DNA of 64,000 nucleotides, from the NCBI GenBank assembly GCA_963730585.1, contig CAVSSL010000006.1:310001-374000 (forward strand), written 5' to 3'. Below are positions 1 through 9,276 of this stretch, one piece after another (position 1 is the first letter of the stretch; every line of letters begins with the position of its first letter). The position numbers were made by a program, and so were the translations under genes. The notes beneath the pieces were generated by a model. The model had not been told where the DNA came from. It saw only the letters and a program-made list of their open reading frames with translations, and made no database searches. The stretch comes from Pedococcus_A sp963730585 (GTDB lineage Bacteria; Actinomycetota; Actinomycetes; Actinomycetales; Dermatophilaceae).

Positions 1-120
1 CCACCGTCGCGCCCAGCCGTTCGGAGGATAGGTAGCCGAACTCAGGCGCCGCCGACGCCGTCGCTCCCACACTGTGCCCCACACGGTCCCCGAGCTGGGG
101 CCAACGACGAGGAGCGCACG

Positions 121-1369
121 ATGACGAGCAGCACCCTCCCCGGTCCACCCGCGGGCCCTCCGCCTGCGCCGTCGACGCCGCCCGCACCGGTGAAGCCCGG
201 CCAGCTCGCCTGGCTCGAGGGTGAGCTGCGGCAGTGGCAGGCGCAGGGGCTCATCGACGCCGACACCGCCGCTGCCATCAGTGCGAGATACGTTGCGGTC
301 CGGCGCTTCTCACTGGTTCGGCTGCTGCTCGGGCTCGGCGCCTGCTTCGTCGGCGTCGGCCTGCTCTGGCTCGTCGCCGCCAACCTCGACCGGCTCTCAC
401 CCGGGCTGCGCTTCGTCCTCGTGACACTGCTGTGGCTGGGCTTCACCGCCGCCGCCGAGGTCATCGCCGGGCGCCGCGCCCACCGCGGTGGCGAGAGCCG
501 TTCCGCGGTGGTGGGGGCCGCGCGCGTCCTGGCCGCGCTCAGCTTCGGCGCCGTCGTCTTCCAGGCGGCGCAGAGCCTCCAGGTGCCGGCCTACGAGTCG
601 GGGCTCCTCGGCGTCTGGGGGCTGGGTGCCCTGCTCTACGCCTACGCGGTGACCGGGGTCAGCCCGCTGCTCGTCGGCCTCACGCTCAGCACCGGCTGGT
701 TCGTCTGGCACGTCGCCGAGTCGGCCGACAGCGGCATGGGCTTCGTCGCCGCGCTGCTCGTCGGGGGAGTGGTCGCCGCCGCGGTCGCCGTGCTGCACCT
801 GCGGCGCCGGCTCCCCGGCTTCGCCGTGGCCTGGCGGGAGGTCGGGGCCCTGCTCGTGCTCGTGGGGCTGTTCGCCGCAGCCCTTCCGGACGTCACGGCG
901 GAGGGCTTCAGCTGGCCTGCCGTCGCTCACGGTCGGCCTGGTGCTCGCCGCCGTCGTCGTCACGGCGGCTGCGCTGCTGGGCGACCGGGAGGGCCGGGTC
1001 GAGCTCGTCGCCCCCGTCGCCGCCCTCGGCGTCGGGCTGCTGCTGGTGCTCTGGGACCCGGGGGTGACCGACACCAGGGAGGTGACCGGCACGGCATACC
1101 TGCACGCCTTCGTCTCGGTGGCCGTCTACCTGGCCGCCGCCGGCTGGTATGCCGTGCTGGGGACGCTGCGGGACACCTCCCGCCTCACCGTGATCGCCAC
1201 CGGGGCCCTGGTCGTCTTCACCACCGTGCAGGCGTTCGCCGTCTTCGCGCCGATCATCTCCGGGGCCACGCTGTTCCTGCTGGTGGGGGCGGTGCTGGTC
1301 GGCTCAGGCTTCGTCGTCGACCGCGGCCGGCGCCATCTCGTCGCCACCATCGAGGGAGGTGCGGCATGA
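121..1369 (+). CDS. DUF2157-type multi-spanning membrane protein (frameshifted)
   Basis: The first part has a soluble proline-rich N-terminus and a conserved-looking 'WLEGELRQWQAQGLI' segment followed by many hydrophobic helices, as in DUF2157 membrane proteins of unknown function. The ATG at 121 follows a GAGGAG ribosome-binding site. The reading frame breaks near 911-922. Removing one C from the CC at about 916-917 joins the first frame to a second one whose membrane helices run to the TGA at 1367-1369. That stop overlaps the ATG of the next gene (ATGA), and DUF2157 and GDYXXLXY genes are a known pair, so the joined gene is very probably the real one. The break is most likely a sequencing insertion. 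Substrate and function are unknown. Confidence 0.75.
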
Positions 1370-1878
1370 GCCGGCTGCCCTCCCGCATCGTGCTCGTTGC
1401 CGCGGCCTGCGCCGCCCAGCTCGCCCTGGTCGGTGTCGCCGTCGCGGGGCCGCTGTCGGCACGGCTCACCGGTGACGAGTACCTCCTGGCGGTGCGGCCG
1501 GTCGACCCCATCGACCCGTTCCGCGGGGCCTACGTCGACCTCGGCTACCCGACCCTGAGCGGCTCCTCGGAGAGCGGCTTCTGGCGGCCCGACGACGTGC
1601 CGGGGGAGCGTGGCGAGGTGTTCGTCCCCCTCGTGCGTGACGGTGGGCTCTGGCGCGGCGGCACGGCCAGCCGCACCCGGCCGGACGCCGGTCCCTACCT
1701 GCGCTGCAACGACTCCGAGTGGCGCCTGCGCTGCGGCATCGAGAGCTGGTTCCTCCCGCAGGACAAGGCGCTCGCGGTCGAGAGGGCCGTCGCCTCGGGC
1801 TCGGCCGTCGCACGGGTGCGCGTCGACGGGCGAGGGCACGCGGCGCTCATCGGTGTGGAGGCCCGCCCCGCCGGCTGA
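1366..1878 (+). CDS. GDYXXLXY-domain membrane-anchored protein
   Basis: This 170-residue protein has an N-terminal hydrophobic anchor (residues about 5-28) followed by an extracytoplasmic domain containing 'VDPIDPFRGAYVDLGY', the family signature (GDYxxLxY-like). It overlaps the DUF2157 gene by the four bases ATGA, which indicates translational coupling; the two proteins are probably a membrane complex. Family function is unknown. The start is fixed by the overlap and by the GGGAGG ribosome-binding site just upstream (about 1354-1359). Confidence 0.85.
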   Translation: MSRLPSRIVLVAAACAAQLALVGVAVAGPLSARLTGDEYLLAVRPVDPIDPFRGAYVDLGYPTLSGSSESGFWRPDDVPGERGEVFVPLVRDGGLWRGGTASRTRPDAGPYLRCNDSEWRLRCGIESWFLPQDKALAVERAVASGSAVARVRVDGRGHAALIGVEARPAG

Positions 1879-1936
1879 GGCGGCCACCGGTACCGTCGAG
1901 CGGGTCAGCCGTCCACCGAGGCCCGGAGCGACCGCC

Positions 1937-3157
1937 ATGACCCCCACAGACCTCTCCCGCTGGACCGACCAGCCGACCCACCGGTCCTGGCTCCGAGCCG
2001 GCATCACGTCACTGGTCTCGTTCTACCGCCCCACCATCGACGTGGCCGGGGGCTTCACGTACCCGGATGCCGACGGGCGTCCCAGCGGCGACGAGCCGCC
2101 GGCGCTGTTCCTCACGGCGCGCATGGCCCACGCGGCCGCCGTCGGCGTCGCGCACGGTGTGCCGGGCGCCGGGGTCCTGCTCGACCACGCCGTCGACTCG
2201 CTGCTCGGGCCGTTCCGCGACCCGCAGCACGGGGGCTGGTTCGCCCGGCGTGGGGTCACGGGCAGCCGCAAGGAGGCCTACGACCACGTGCACGTCGGGC
2301 TCGGGGCGGCGTCGGCGCTCGCCGTCGGGCACCCGCGGGCGGCGGGGCTCCTCGAGGCCGTCGTCGAGGTCGTCGAGGACCGGCTGTGGCAGCCCGGGCA
2401 GGACGGTCTCGGGGAGTCGTGGGCCGCCGACTGGAGCGACCCCGAGCCCTACCGCGGGGCGAACGCCGCGATGCACGGCACCGAGGCGTTCCTCGCCATC
2501 GGCGACGTCACCGGCGACGCGACCTGGCACCTGCGGGCGCTCGCCATGGCGGGTCGCGTGGTCGACGGTGCCGCGCGGCGGCGGGGGTGGCTCATCCCGG
2601 AGCACTTCGACGCCCAGTGGCACGAGCTGCCCGACTACAACCGCGACGACCCGAACCACCCCTTCCGCCCCTACGGCGCCACCCTCGGCCACTCGCTCGA
2701 GTGGTCGCGCTTCCTCTGCGCGCTCGACGCGAGCCCGCTGCTGACCCGCGAGGCCTGGCTGGTGGAGGCCGCAGCCGCTCTCGCCCACAAGGCCCTGGGG
2801 TTCTGGGGCGCCGACGGGCGTGACGGCCTGGTCTACACCGTCGACTGGGACGGCCGTCCGGTGTCGACCGTGCGGCTCCACTGGCCCGTGTGCGAGGGGA
2901 TCCAGGCCTGCGCGGCGCTGCTCGACGCCACGGGTGACCCGGCGTGGGAGCAGTGGTACCGCAGGCTGTGGGACCACGCCGCCGTCCGGTTCGTCGAGCC
3001 CCGCGGGACGTGGGTCAACGAGTGCGACGAGGACTGGAAGCCGGCCGGCACGGTGTGGCCGGGCCGGCCGGACGTCTACCACTCCGTCGGCGCCTACGCG
3101 GCGCCGCTGGTGGGCCGGACGCCGTTCGTGACGATGGCGTCGCTGCGGGCGCGCTGA
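1937..3157 (+). CDS. AGE-family sugar epimerase/isomerase (YihS-like)
   Basis: This 406-residue protein looks like an (alpha/alpha)6-barrel enzyme of the N-acylglucosamine 2-epimerase family. The family hallmark GH-x2-EW is present ('TLGHSLEWSRFL'), as are a His-rich 'YDHVHVGLG' stretch and a late 'YHSVGAY' histidine, matching the two catalytic histidines of aldose-ketose isomerases. Members interconvert aldoses and ketoses or epimerise N-acylglucosamine or mannose in the cytosol; the substrate cannot be fixed from sequence. I chose the ATG at 1937, preceded by CGGAG, because residues encoded upstream of it are low-complexity and overlap the GDYXXLXY gene. It converges with plsC only 6 bp downstream. 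Confidence 0.85.
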   Translation: MTPTDLSRWTDQPTHRSWLRAGITSLVSFYRPTIDVAGGFTYPDADGRPSGDEPPALFLTARMAHAAAVGVAHGVPGAGVLLDHAVDSLLGPFRDPQHGGWFARRGVTGSRKEAYDHVHVGLGAASALAVGHPRAAGLLEAVVEVVEDRLWQPGQDGLGESWAADWSDPEPYRGANAAMHGTEAFLAIGDVTGDATWHLRALAMAGRVVDGAARRRGWLIPEHFDAQWHELPDYNRDDPNHPFRPYGATLGHSLEWSRFLCALDASPLLTREAWLVEAAAALAHKALGFWGADGRDGLVYTVDWDGRPVSTVRLHWPVCEGIQACAALLDATGDPAWEQWYRRLWDHAAVRFVEPRGTWVNECDEDWKPAGTVWPGRPDVYHSVGAYAAPLVGRTPFVTMASLRAR

Positions 3158-3163
3158 CGCCTC

Positions 3164-3931
3164 TCAGGAGTCCCGTCCGCGTGTGGCCCGGCGCTCCGCG
3201 CGTCGCTGCTGCTCCTCGGCGTCGAGCCGGGCCGCTTCCTCCGGGGTCGGAGCGGAGCCACCCAGCCGAGCCGGGAGCCACCAGCTCCCCGGCGGCTGCT
3301 CGTCGGGCGGGTGGGCAGCGACGACCTCGTCGAGCAGGGTCGCCATCATCGAGCGCAGCCGGACGGTCTCGGCCACCGGGTCGTCACCGGCGAACCTGAG
3401 CGGCTCCCCGACCCGGATCGAGATGGTCCGCCCGCGGGTGAGGTCGCGTGGGTGGTCCTTGGTGAGGATGCGCTGCGTCCCCCACAGCACCACCGGCACC
3501 ACGGGCACCCCGGCCTCCGCCGCGATCCGCACTGCCCCGGTCTTGAACGCCTTGAGCTCCATGGCGCGCGAGATCGTCGCCTCGGGGAAGATTCCGACGA
3601 CCTCGCCCTGCCGCAGGTAGTCGACCGCGGTCCGCAGCGATGCCTCGCCGTCGGCCCGGTCGACCTCGATGTGGTGGACCGAGCGCATCACCGGCCCCAT
3701 CCAGCGGTGGTCGAAGAGCTCGCGCTTGGACATGAACCGCACCAGCCGCCGCGAGGGGTGCGCGGCCAGCCCGCCGTACACCGGGTCGAGGTAGCCCACG
3801 TGGTTGCAGGCCAGCACCACCGGACCGCTCCGGGGCACATGCTCCGTCCCGCTCATCACGATGCGCTGGCCGAGCAGCCGGATGCCCGCCTTGGCCGCGA
3901 GCACGATCGGCGGGTAGGTCAGGTCGCGCAC
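3164..3931 (-). CDS. 1-acyl-sn-glycerol-3-phosphate acyltransferase (PlsC/LPLAT family)
   Basis: This 255-residue enzyme is predicted to transfer a fatty acyl group to lysophosphatidic acid or a related lipid at the inner membrane face. It shows the HX4D catalytic motif (NHVGYLD, H44 and D49) and a FPEAT block (residues 115-119) corresponding to the family's FPEG substrate-binding motif. An N-terminal hydrophobic segment could anchor it. The C-terminal about 40 residues are charged and low-complexity. The GTG start has no clear ribosome-binding site, but CATGCT lies 6 nt upstream, so a leaderless transcript is possible. Actinobacteria have several PlsC paralogues and the exact acceptor is unknown. 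Confidence 0.85.
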   Translation of the reverse strand: MRDLTYPPIVLAAKAGIRLLGQRIVMSGTEHVPRSGPVVLACNHVGYLDPVYGGLAAHPSRRLVRFMSKRELFDHRWMGPVMRSVHHIEVDRADGEASLRTAVDYLRQGEVVGIFPEATISRAMELKAFKTGAVRIAAEAGVPVVPVVLWGTQRILTKDHPRDLTRGRTISIRVGEPLRFAGDDPVAETVRLRSMMATLLDEVVAAHPPDEQPPGSWWLPARLGGSAPTPEEAARLDAEEQQRRAERRATRGRDS

Positions 3932-3958
3932 GGGGGCAGCATGGCAGGCGCCCTCGGG

Positions 3959-4954
3959 TCAGAGCGGCCGGGGGCGGTAGGCCTCGACGAGTCGGTCGTG
4001 CAACGCGTCGATCCGCGGGTCGACGACCTTCCGCGCGGGGTCCTCGTCGTGCCAGGCCACGATCTGGCGGGCGCCCTCGGCGAAGGGGACGCGGGCCGAC
4101 CAGTCCGGCACGAGGGCCCGGATCTTGCTGGTGTCGAACACCATCGAGTGCGCCTTGTCGCCCAGAAGCGAGTCGCCGAGGTCGGTGTCGGCGGCCGCGA
4201 TGGCCTCGGAGGCGACGTGCACCAGACGGGGCTCGACCCCCGCCGCGGCGGCGACGTCCTCGTAGATGCGGTTCCAGGTCGGCGCCTCGTCGGAGGTGAT
4301 GTGGAACGCCTCGCCGAGCGCGTCGCGGTGCCCGAGCAGCGGGACGAACGCCCGGGCGAAGTCCTCGTGGTGGGTGATCGTCCAGAGCGAGGTGCCGTCG
4401 CCGTGCACCACGACCTCCTTGCCCTGGCGCATCCGCTCGACCACGGTCCACTGCCCGTCAAAGGGCGGCAGGGAGTGGTCGTAGGTGTGCGACGGGCGGA
4501 CCACCGTGACCGGGAAGCCGGTCTCGTCGCGGGCCGAGGCGAGCAGGTCCTCGCACGCGATCTTGTTGCGTGAGTAGAGCCAGAACGGGTTCGACAGCGG
4601 TGTGGCCTCGGTGACCGGCAGACGCTCGGGCGGGGTCTGGTAGGCCGAGGCAGAGCTGATGAACACGAACTGCCCGGTGCGTCCGGTGAACCGCTCGACG
4701 TGCGGCCCCAGGTCGTCCGGGGTGAACGACAGGAAGTCGACCACGACGTCGAACTCGCGCTCGCCGAGGGCCGCGCCCACCGCGTCGGCGTCACGGACGT
4801 CGGCGTGCAGCGCCTCGGCACCGGGGTGCGGCGGGTGGGTGCTGCTCGTCCCGCGGGTCAGGGTCGTCACGTCGGCCCCCGCCGCCACGGCCTGGGCCAC
4901 GCAGGCCGAGCTGATCACGCCGGTGCCACCGATGAACAGGATGCGCTGGGTCAC
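3959..4954 (-). CDS. NAD-dependent epimerase/dehydratase (extended SDR)
   Basis: This 331-residue protein starts with a Rossmann nucleotide-binding motif (GGTGVISS near residue 9) and has the SDR catalytic tyrosine and lysine as YSRNK. That identifies an extended short-chain dehydrogenase acting on nucleotide sugars or similar substrates. The family also includes CSP41-like RNA-associated members, so the substrate is open. GTG is the start. TAGGCT lies 6 nt upstream with no Shine-Dalgarno sequence, so translation is probably leaderless. It stands alone, between plsC and the MerR regulator. Confidence 0.8.
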   Translation of the reverse strand: MTQRILFIGGTGVISSACVAQAVAAGADVTTLTRGTSSTHPPHPGAEALHADVRDADAVGAALGEREFDVVVDFLSFTPDDLGPHVERFTGRTGQFVFISSASAYQTPPERLPVTEATPLSNPFWLYSRNKIACEDLLASARDETGFPVTVVRPSHTYDHSLPPFDGQWTVVERMRQGKEVVVHGDGTSLWTITHHEDFARAFVPLLGHRDALGEAFHITSDEAPTWNRIYEDVAAAAGVEPRLVHVASEAIAAADTDLGDSLLGDKAHSMVFDTSKIRALVPDWSARVPFAEGARQIVAWHDEDPARKVVDPRIDALHDRLVEAYRPRPL

Positions 4955-4960
4955 CGTGCG

Positions 4961-4966
4961 AGCCTA
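4961..4966 (-). promoter_or_regulatory. -10 box of leaderless epimerase gene
   Basis: TAGGCT read on the minus strand ends 6 nt before the GTG at 4954. The same TANNNT box and spacing precede many genes in the window and no ribosome-binding site is present. No convincing -35 is seen. Confidence 0.5.
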
Positions 4967-5014
4967 GGCCCCCACCCGGCACACCGTCCTCGGAGCGTCC
5001 GGGCTGGCCACGGT

Positions 5015-5413
5015 TCAGCCGAGGCGGCTGAGGTCCTCGCGGCACCGGCGCTCGAACTCGCCGAGCTCGGCGAGGGCGTCCTCGATGTCGCGGCGCCTCT
5101 GCTCGAGGTCGGTGCGGCGCTCGTCGATCTGGTCGAGGACGTACTCGAGCTGGCTCGCCCTGCCCCGGGGCCGGTCGTAGAGGTCGATGATGGTGCGGAT
5201 CTCTTCGAGCGGGAAGCCGAGCCGCTTGCCGCGGAGGATGAGGTTCAGCCGGGTGCGGTCACGGCGGTGGTAGACGCGGGTGGTGCCGCGGCGCTCGGGG
5301 GAGATGAGCCCGAGGTCCTCGTAGTGCCGCACGGTGCGGTGGGTGACCCCGAACTCGTCGGCGATCTCGCGGATCGTCCACGTCCGCTCCTGCTGCCGGG
5401 TCGGGGTTGTCAT
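5015..5413 (-). CDS. MerR-family transcriptional regulator (LiuR-like)
   Basis: This 132-residue protein has a MerR helix-turn-helix at its N-terminus (WTIREIADEFGVTHRTVRHY), the 'RGKRLGFPLEEIRTII' second DNA-contact segment, and a long coiled-coil dimerisation helix rich in R/E/L. No C-terminal metal-binding cysteine pattern is present, so it probably senses an organic ligand such as an acyl-CoA. It is transcribed divergently from an acyl-CoA dehydrogenase, the arrangement of LiuR/AcdR-type regulators. I prefer the ATG at 5413 over those at 5422 and 5425 because the latter lie inside the palindromic operator. A -10-like CAATGA ends 8 nt before 5413, so the message may be leaderless. Confidence 0.85.
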   Translation of the reverse strand: MTTPTRQQERTWTIREIADEFGVTHRTVRHYEDLGLISPERRGTTRVYHRRDRTRLNLILRGKRLGFPLEEIRTIIDLYDRPRGRASQLEYVLDQIDERRTDLEQRRRDIEDALAELGEFERRCREDLSRLG

Positions 5414-5421
5414 GGCGCTCA

Positions 5422-5457
5422 TCATTGCTTTACGTTTACGTCAACGTCAAGCAATGA
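5422..5457. promoter_or_regulatory. 36-bp palindromic operator with overlapping divergent promoters
   Basis: This is an inverted repeat centred between 5439 and 5440; 16 of 18 base pairs are complementary, with mismatches at 5437/5442 and 5431/5448. Its core (TTTACGTTTACGTCAACG) resembles the LiuR-type operators described for branched-chain acyl-CoA regulons. On the plus strand TTTACG (5429-5434) and CAATGA (5452-5457) are 17 bp apart. On the minus strand TTGACG (5450-5445) and CAATGA (5427-5422) are also 17 bp apart, so both promoters appear to lie within the operator. The likely ligand protein is the adjacent MerR regulator. Confidence 0.75.
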
Positions 5458-5491
5458 CCAGGCGACGATCACGACAGAAGTGGGAACGACG

Positions 5492-6675
5492 ATGTTCGAG
5501 CTGAGCAAGGACCACGAGGACTTCCGCAAGGTCGTCCGGGAGTTCGCCGAGGCAGAGGTCGGCCCCGCACATCGCCAAGTGGGACCGCGACCACCACTTC
5601 CCCTCCGACCTGGTGCCGAAGATGGGCGAGCTGGGGCTGTTCGGCCTGGTCGTGCCCGAGGAGTTCGGCGGCATGGGCGAGGACGGCGACTTCACGTCGC
5701 CTGTGCGTCGCCATCGAGGAGCTCGGCCGCGTCGACCAGTCGATCGGCATCACGCTGTCGGCCGGTGTCGGCCTGGGCATCAACCCGATCCTCACCTACG
5801 GCAGCCAGGAGCAGAAGGAGCGCTTCCTGCCCGACCTCGTGGCCGGCCGTGCGCTCGCCGGCTTCGGCCTCACCGAGCCCGACGCCGGCTCCGACGCCGG
5901 CGCGACCCGCACCAGGGCCGTCCGCGACGGCGACGAGTGGGTCATCAACGGCGCCAAGGCGTTCATCACCAACTCCGGCACCGACATCACCTCGGTGGTC
6001 ACCGTCACCGCCCGCACCGGCACCAACGAGGACGGCTCCGCGCAGATCAGCGCGATCATGGTCCCCAACGGCACCCCCGGCTTCACGGTGGAGCCGGCCT
6101 ACGACAAGCTCGGCTGGCACGCCTCCGACACCCACGGCCTGACCTTCGAGAACTGCCGCGTCCCCGCCGACAACCTGCTCGGCAAGGAGGGCAACGGCTT
6201 CAAGCAGTTCCTCAAGACCCTCGACGACGGCCGCATCGCCATCTCGGCCCTGGCAGTCGGCATGAGCCAGCGGATGCTCGAGGAGACCACCGAGTACGCC
6301 AAGACCCGCAAGGCCTTCGGCAAGCCCATCGGGGTGAACCAGGGCGTCTCGTTCCAGATCGCCGACCTCGCCGTCATGGTCGAGGCCTCCCGCCAGCTCA
6401 CCTACAAGGCCGCCTGGCTCAAGGACGAGCTCGAGAAGGGCCGCCGCTCCGTGGCCGAGGTCAAGCAGGCCGCCGCGATCTGCAAGCTCTACTCCACCGA
6501 GGCCGCGGTCACCGCGACCCGCATCGCCACGCAGGTCTTCGGCGGCAACGGGTTCATGGAGGAGTACCCCGTGGCGCGCTTCTACCGCGACGCCAAGATC
6601 CTCGAGATCGGCGAGGGCACCTCCGAGGTGCAGCGCATGGTCATCGCCCGCAACCTCGGTCTCCCCACCGCGTGA
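5492..6675 (+). CDS. Acyl-CoA dehydrogenase (two frameshifts)
   Basis: Joined over two +1 frameshifts, this gives an about 394-residue FAD enzyme that oxidises acyl-CoA to enoyl-CoA. The first frameshift is at the CCCC run 5563-5566 and the second at the CC 5700-5701; removing one C at each restores continuous family sequence. Visible features are the FAD/substrate segment 'GFGLTEPDAGSDAGAT', the 'ITNSGTDI' strand, and the C-terminal 'EIGEGTSEVQ', whose Glu in the EGT context is the usual catalytic base position. The divergent MerR regulator and downstream carboxylase suggest a short- or branched-chain substrate. Two identical-type errors in one conserved gene favour sequencing error over pseudogene. 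Confidence 0.8.
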
Positions 6676-6707
6676 GCCCCGAGACGACGGTGCGAGAGGG
6701 TATGCCG

Positions 6708-8307
6708 GTGACCTCCTCGAGCTCCCAGCCCCCGTTCGCCACCGGTCCCGACTCCGGCGCCGACGCGAAGGTGACGGACGTCCGCGAGCGGCTCGCCGCG
6801 GCATACCAGGCATCGGACGCCCCGCCAGAGAAGGCGAAGGCGAAGCTGGACTCGCAGAACAAGCTGTTCGTGCGAGACCGGATCGCGCTGCTCTTCGACG
6901 AGGGCTCGTTCGTCGAGGACGGCCGCTACGCGAACGCCATGGCCACGGGCCTGCCCGCCGACGGCGTCGTCACCGGGCGGGGGACCGTCGACGGCCGGCC
7001 CGCGATCGTGGTCGCCAACGACCCGACCGTGAAGGCCGGCTCGTGGGGCGCCCGGACGGTGGAGAAGATCGTGCGGGCCACCGAGATGGCGCTGCGCGAG
7101 GAGCTGCCGGTCTTCTGGTTCGTCGACTCCGCCGGTGCCCGGATCACCGACCAGGTGGACCTCTTCCCGGGCCGCCGCGGCGCCGGGTCGCATCTTCCAC
7201 AACCAGGTGGCGCTGTCGGGCAAGGTGCCGCAGATCTGCTGCCTGTTCGGGCCGAGCGCCGCCGGTGGCGCCTACATCCCGTCGTTCACCGACATCGTCA
7301 TCATGGTCGAGGGCAACGCGTCGATGTACCTCGGCAGCCCGCGCATGGCGGAGATGGTCGTGGGGGAGAAGGTCTCGCTCGAGGAGATGGGCGGGGCGCG
7401 CATGCACTGCACCGTCTCGGGTGTCGGCGACCTGCTCGCCGGAGACGACACCGAGGCGATCGAGCTGGCCAAGCTCTACTTCTCGTACATGCCGCAGAAC
7501 TGGCACTCCGAGCTGCCGTCCTACCACCCGGAGGAGCCGGCGCAGCCGCTGACGCGGCACACCGTGCCGGAGCGGGAGAGCCAGCCCTTCGACATCCACG
7601 AGGTCATCGACGGGCTGGTCGACGACGACAGCTTCTTCGAGATCAAGCCGCTGTTCGCCGGCGAGCTCGTCATCGGTCTCGGTCGCATGGCGGGCGAGAC
7701 GGTCGGCATCGTGGCCAACAACTCGTCGGTCAAGGGCGGGGTGCTCTTCACCGACAGCGCCGACAAGGCCGCCCGCTTCATCTGGCTGTGCGACGCGTTC
7801 TCGATCCCGATCATCTACCTGGCCGACGTGCCCGGCTTCATGATCGGCTCGGAGGTCGAGCGCGGCGGCATCATCCGCCACGGCGCCAAGATGGTCTCGG
7901 CGGTGTCGTCGGCGACCGTGCCGCAGTTCTGCGTCATCGTGCGCAAGGCCTACGGCGCCGGGCTCTACGCGATGGGCGGGCCGGGCTTCGCGCCCGACGC
8001 GACCATCGCGCTGCCGACCGCCCGGATCGCCGTCATGGGGCCCGAGGCGGCGGTGAACGCGGTCTACGCCAACAAGATCGCGGCAGTCGAGGCCGAGCAG
8101 GGTGTCGAGGCGCGTGAGGCCTTCGTGCAGGAGAAGCGCCGCGAGTACGAGGAGGACGTCGACCTCGAGCGGCTCGCCTCCGACCTCGTGCTCGACCAGG
8201 TCATCGAGGCCGATGCCCTGCGGGCCGAGCTGCTGCTGCGGCTGCGCTACGCCAGCGCCCGGGACCGGCACTTCGCCACCAAGCGCCGCGACGTCCCGCC
8301 GGTCTGA
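6708..8307 (+). CDS. Acyl-CoA carboxylase, carboxyltransferase (beta) subunit (frameshifted)
   Basis: This protein of about 532 residues carries the two crotonase-fold carboxyltransferase halves: 'FWFVDSAGARITDQ' and 'CCLFGPSAAGGAYIPSF' in the N-domain, and 'LADVPGFMIGSE' and 'KAYGAGLYAMGGPGFAPD' in the C-domain. It transfers CO2 from carboxybiotin to an acyl-CoA. The frame breaks at the GGG 7185-7187; deleting one G restores 'GAGRIFHNQ'. The start could be ATG 6702, but GAGAGGG at 6694-6700 is ideally placed for GTG 6708. Only 32 bp separate it from the acyl-CoA dehydrogenase. No biotinylated alpha subunit is nearby, so it must share one encoded elsewhere. The specific acyl-CoA is not determinable. 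Confidence 0.8.
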
Positions 8308-8340
8308 GCCGCTCCCGCCGACAGGGGTCTGTGCGCGTCG

Positions 8341-8997
8341 TCAGGTCGGGATGCCCGGGGCGCGCAGGGTGTGCCAGGCGATGCCCACCTCGGCCAGCAG
8401 CTCGCGCAGCAACGGCAGGCTGAGGCCGACGACGTTGCTGGGGTCGCCCTCGATGCCGGAGACGAAGGGTGCCCCCAGCCCGTCGAGGGTGAACGAGCCG
8501 GCGACGCGAAGCGGCTCGCCGGTCTCGACGTAGGCGCGGATCTCGTCGTCGTCGATCGCGGCGAAGTGGACGGTGGTGGAGGCCGTCGCGCCGAGCGTGG
8601 CCCCCGTGCCGTCGTCCTCGCGGGTGTCGATGAGCCAGTGCCCCGTGTGCAGGACGCCGGTGCGGCCCCGCATGTGCTGCCAGCGCTCGATCGCCTGCTC
8701 CGGCGTCGCCGGCTTGCCGTGGCCGTCGCCGTCGAGGTCGAGGATCGAGTCGCACCCGATGACGAGGGCGTCCTCCACCTGTGCGGCGACGTCCTCGGCC
8801 TTGGCCCGGGCGAGGACCAGCGCGAGGTCCTCGGGCGCGAGCGGGCCGTAGGTCTCCTCGGCGGCCGCCGTCGCGGCATCCTCGTCCACGCCGCTCACCA
8901 TGATGCTGGGCTCGATGCCGGCGGCGTGCAGGAGGCGCTTGCGGGCAGGAGACGCCGAGGCGAGGACGACGTGGACCGGGTGGGGGTGCTCGCTCAT
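8341..8997 (-). CDS. maf: Maf-like nucleoside triphosphate pyrophosphatase
   Basis: This 218-residue protein has the Maf signatures 'LASASPARKRLL' near the N-terminus, a central 'CDSILDLDG' acidic block and 'EGDPSNVVGLSLPLL' near the C-terminus. Maf proteins hydrolyse non-canonical or canonical NTPs to NMP and pyrophosphate. In M. tuberculosis maf directly follows accE5; here it lies about 25.6 kb from accE in the same orientation, so that linkage looks broken by insertion. The ATG has no ribosome-binding site, but TAGGCT lies 6 nt upstream. Confidence 0.9.
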   Translation of the reverse strand: MSEHPHPVHVVLASASPARKRLLHAAGIEPSIMVSGVDEDAATAAAEETYGPLAPEDLALVLARAKAEDVAAQVEDALVIGCDSILDLDGDGHGKPATPEQAIERWQHMRGRTGVLHTGHWLIDTREDDGTGATLGATASTTVHFAAIDDDEIRAYVETGEPLRVAGSFTLDGLGAPFVSGIEGDPSNVVGLSLPLLRELLAEVGIAWHTLRAPGIPT

Positions 8998-9003
8998 GCG
9001 GCG

Positions 9004-9009
9004 AGCCTA
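9004..9009 (-). promoter_or_regulatory. -10 box of leaderless maf
   Basis: Minus-strand TAGGCT ends 6 nt before the maf ATG at 8997, matching the leaderless pattern seen repeatedly in this window. Confidence 0.5.
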
Positions 9010-9024
9010 TCGACGCCGGACCGC

Positions 9025-9276
9025 TCAGCCCTTGTCGCCGGTCTCCTTCTCGGGCTCCTCGGCCGGCGTGGCCCCCTGGGCTCCCGTCGGCCTCGCCGAC
9101 TTCTTCGCCGGCTTCTTCTCCGACGCCTTCTCAGGACGGTGGAGCTCGTCGAACATCTCGGCGCCGAGGTAGCGCCGCATCGCGGCCTCGACCGCGGTCT
9201 CACCCTCACGGGGCGGCCGGTTGCCGACCGACTCGCGTGCCTCGTGGCGGGCCCGCTCGCTGTTCACGTCACTCAT
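9025..9276 (-). CDS. Small charged hypothetical protein
   Basis: This 83-residue protein has a first half containing 'AAMRRYLGAEMFDEL' and a disordered Lys/Pro/Glu-rich tail. I do not recognise a domain. The ATG at 9276 is supported by a GGGAGG ribosome-binding site 8 nt upstream. It lies just upstream of maf on the same strand (27 bp between its stop and the maf start). It is not the carboxylase epsilon subunit, which is at 34.6 kb. Function unknown. Confidence 0.55.
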   Translation of the reverse strand: MSDVNSERARHEARESVGNRPPREGETAVEAAMRRYLGAEMFDELHRPEKASEKKPAKKSARPTGAQGATPAEEPEKETGDKG

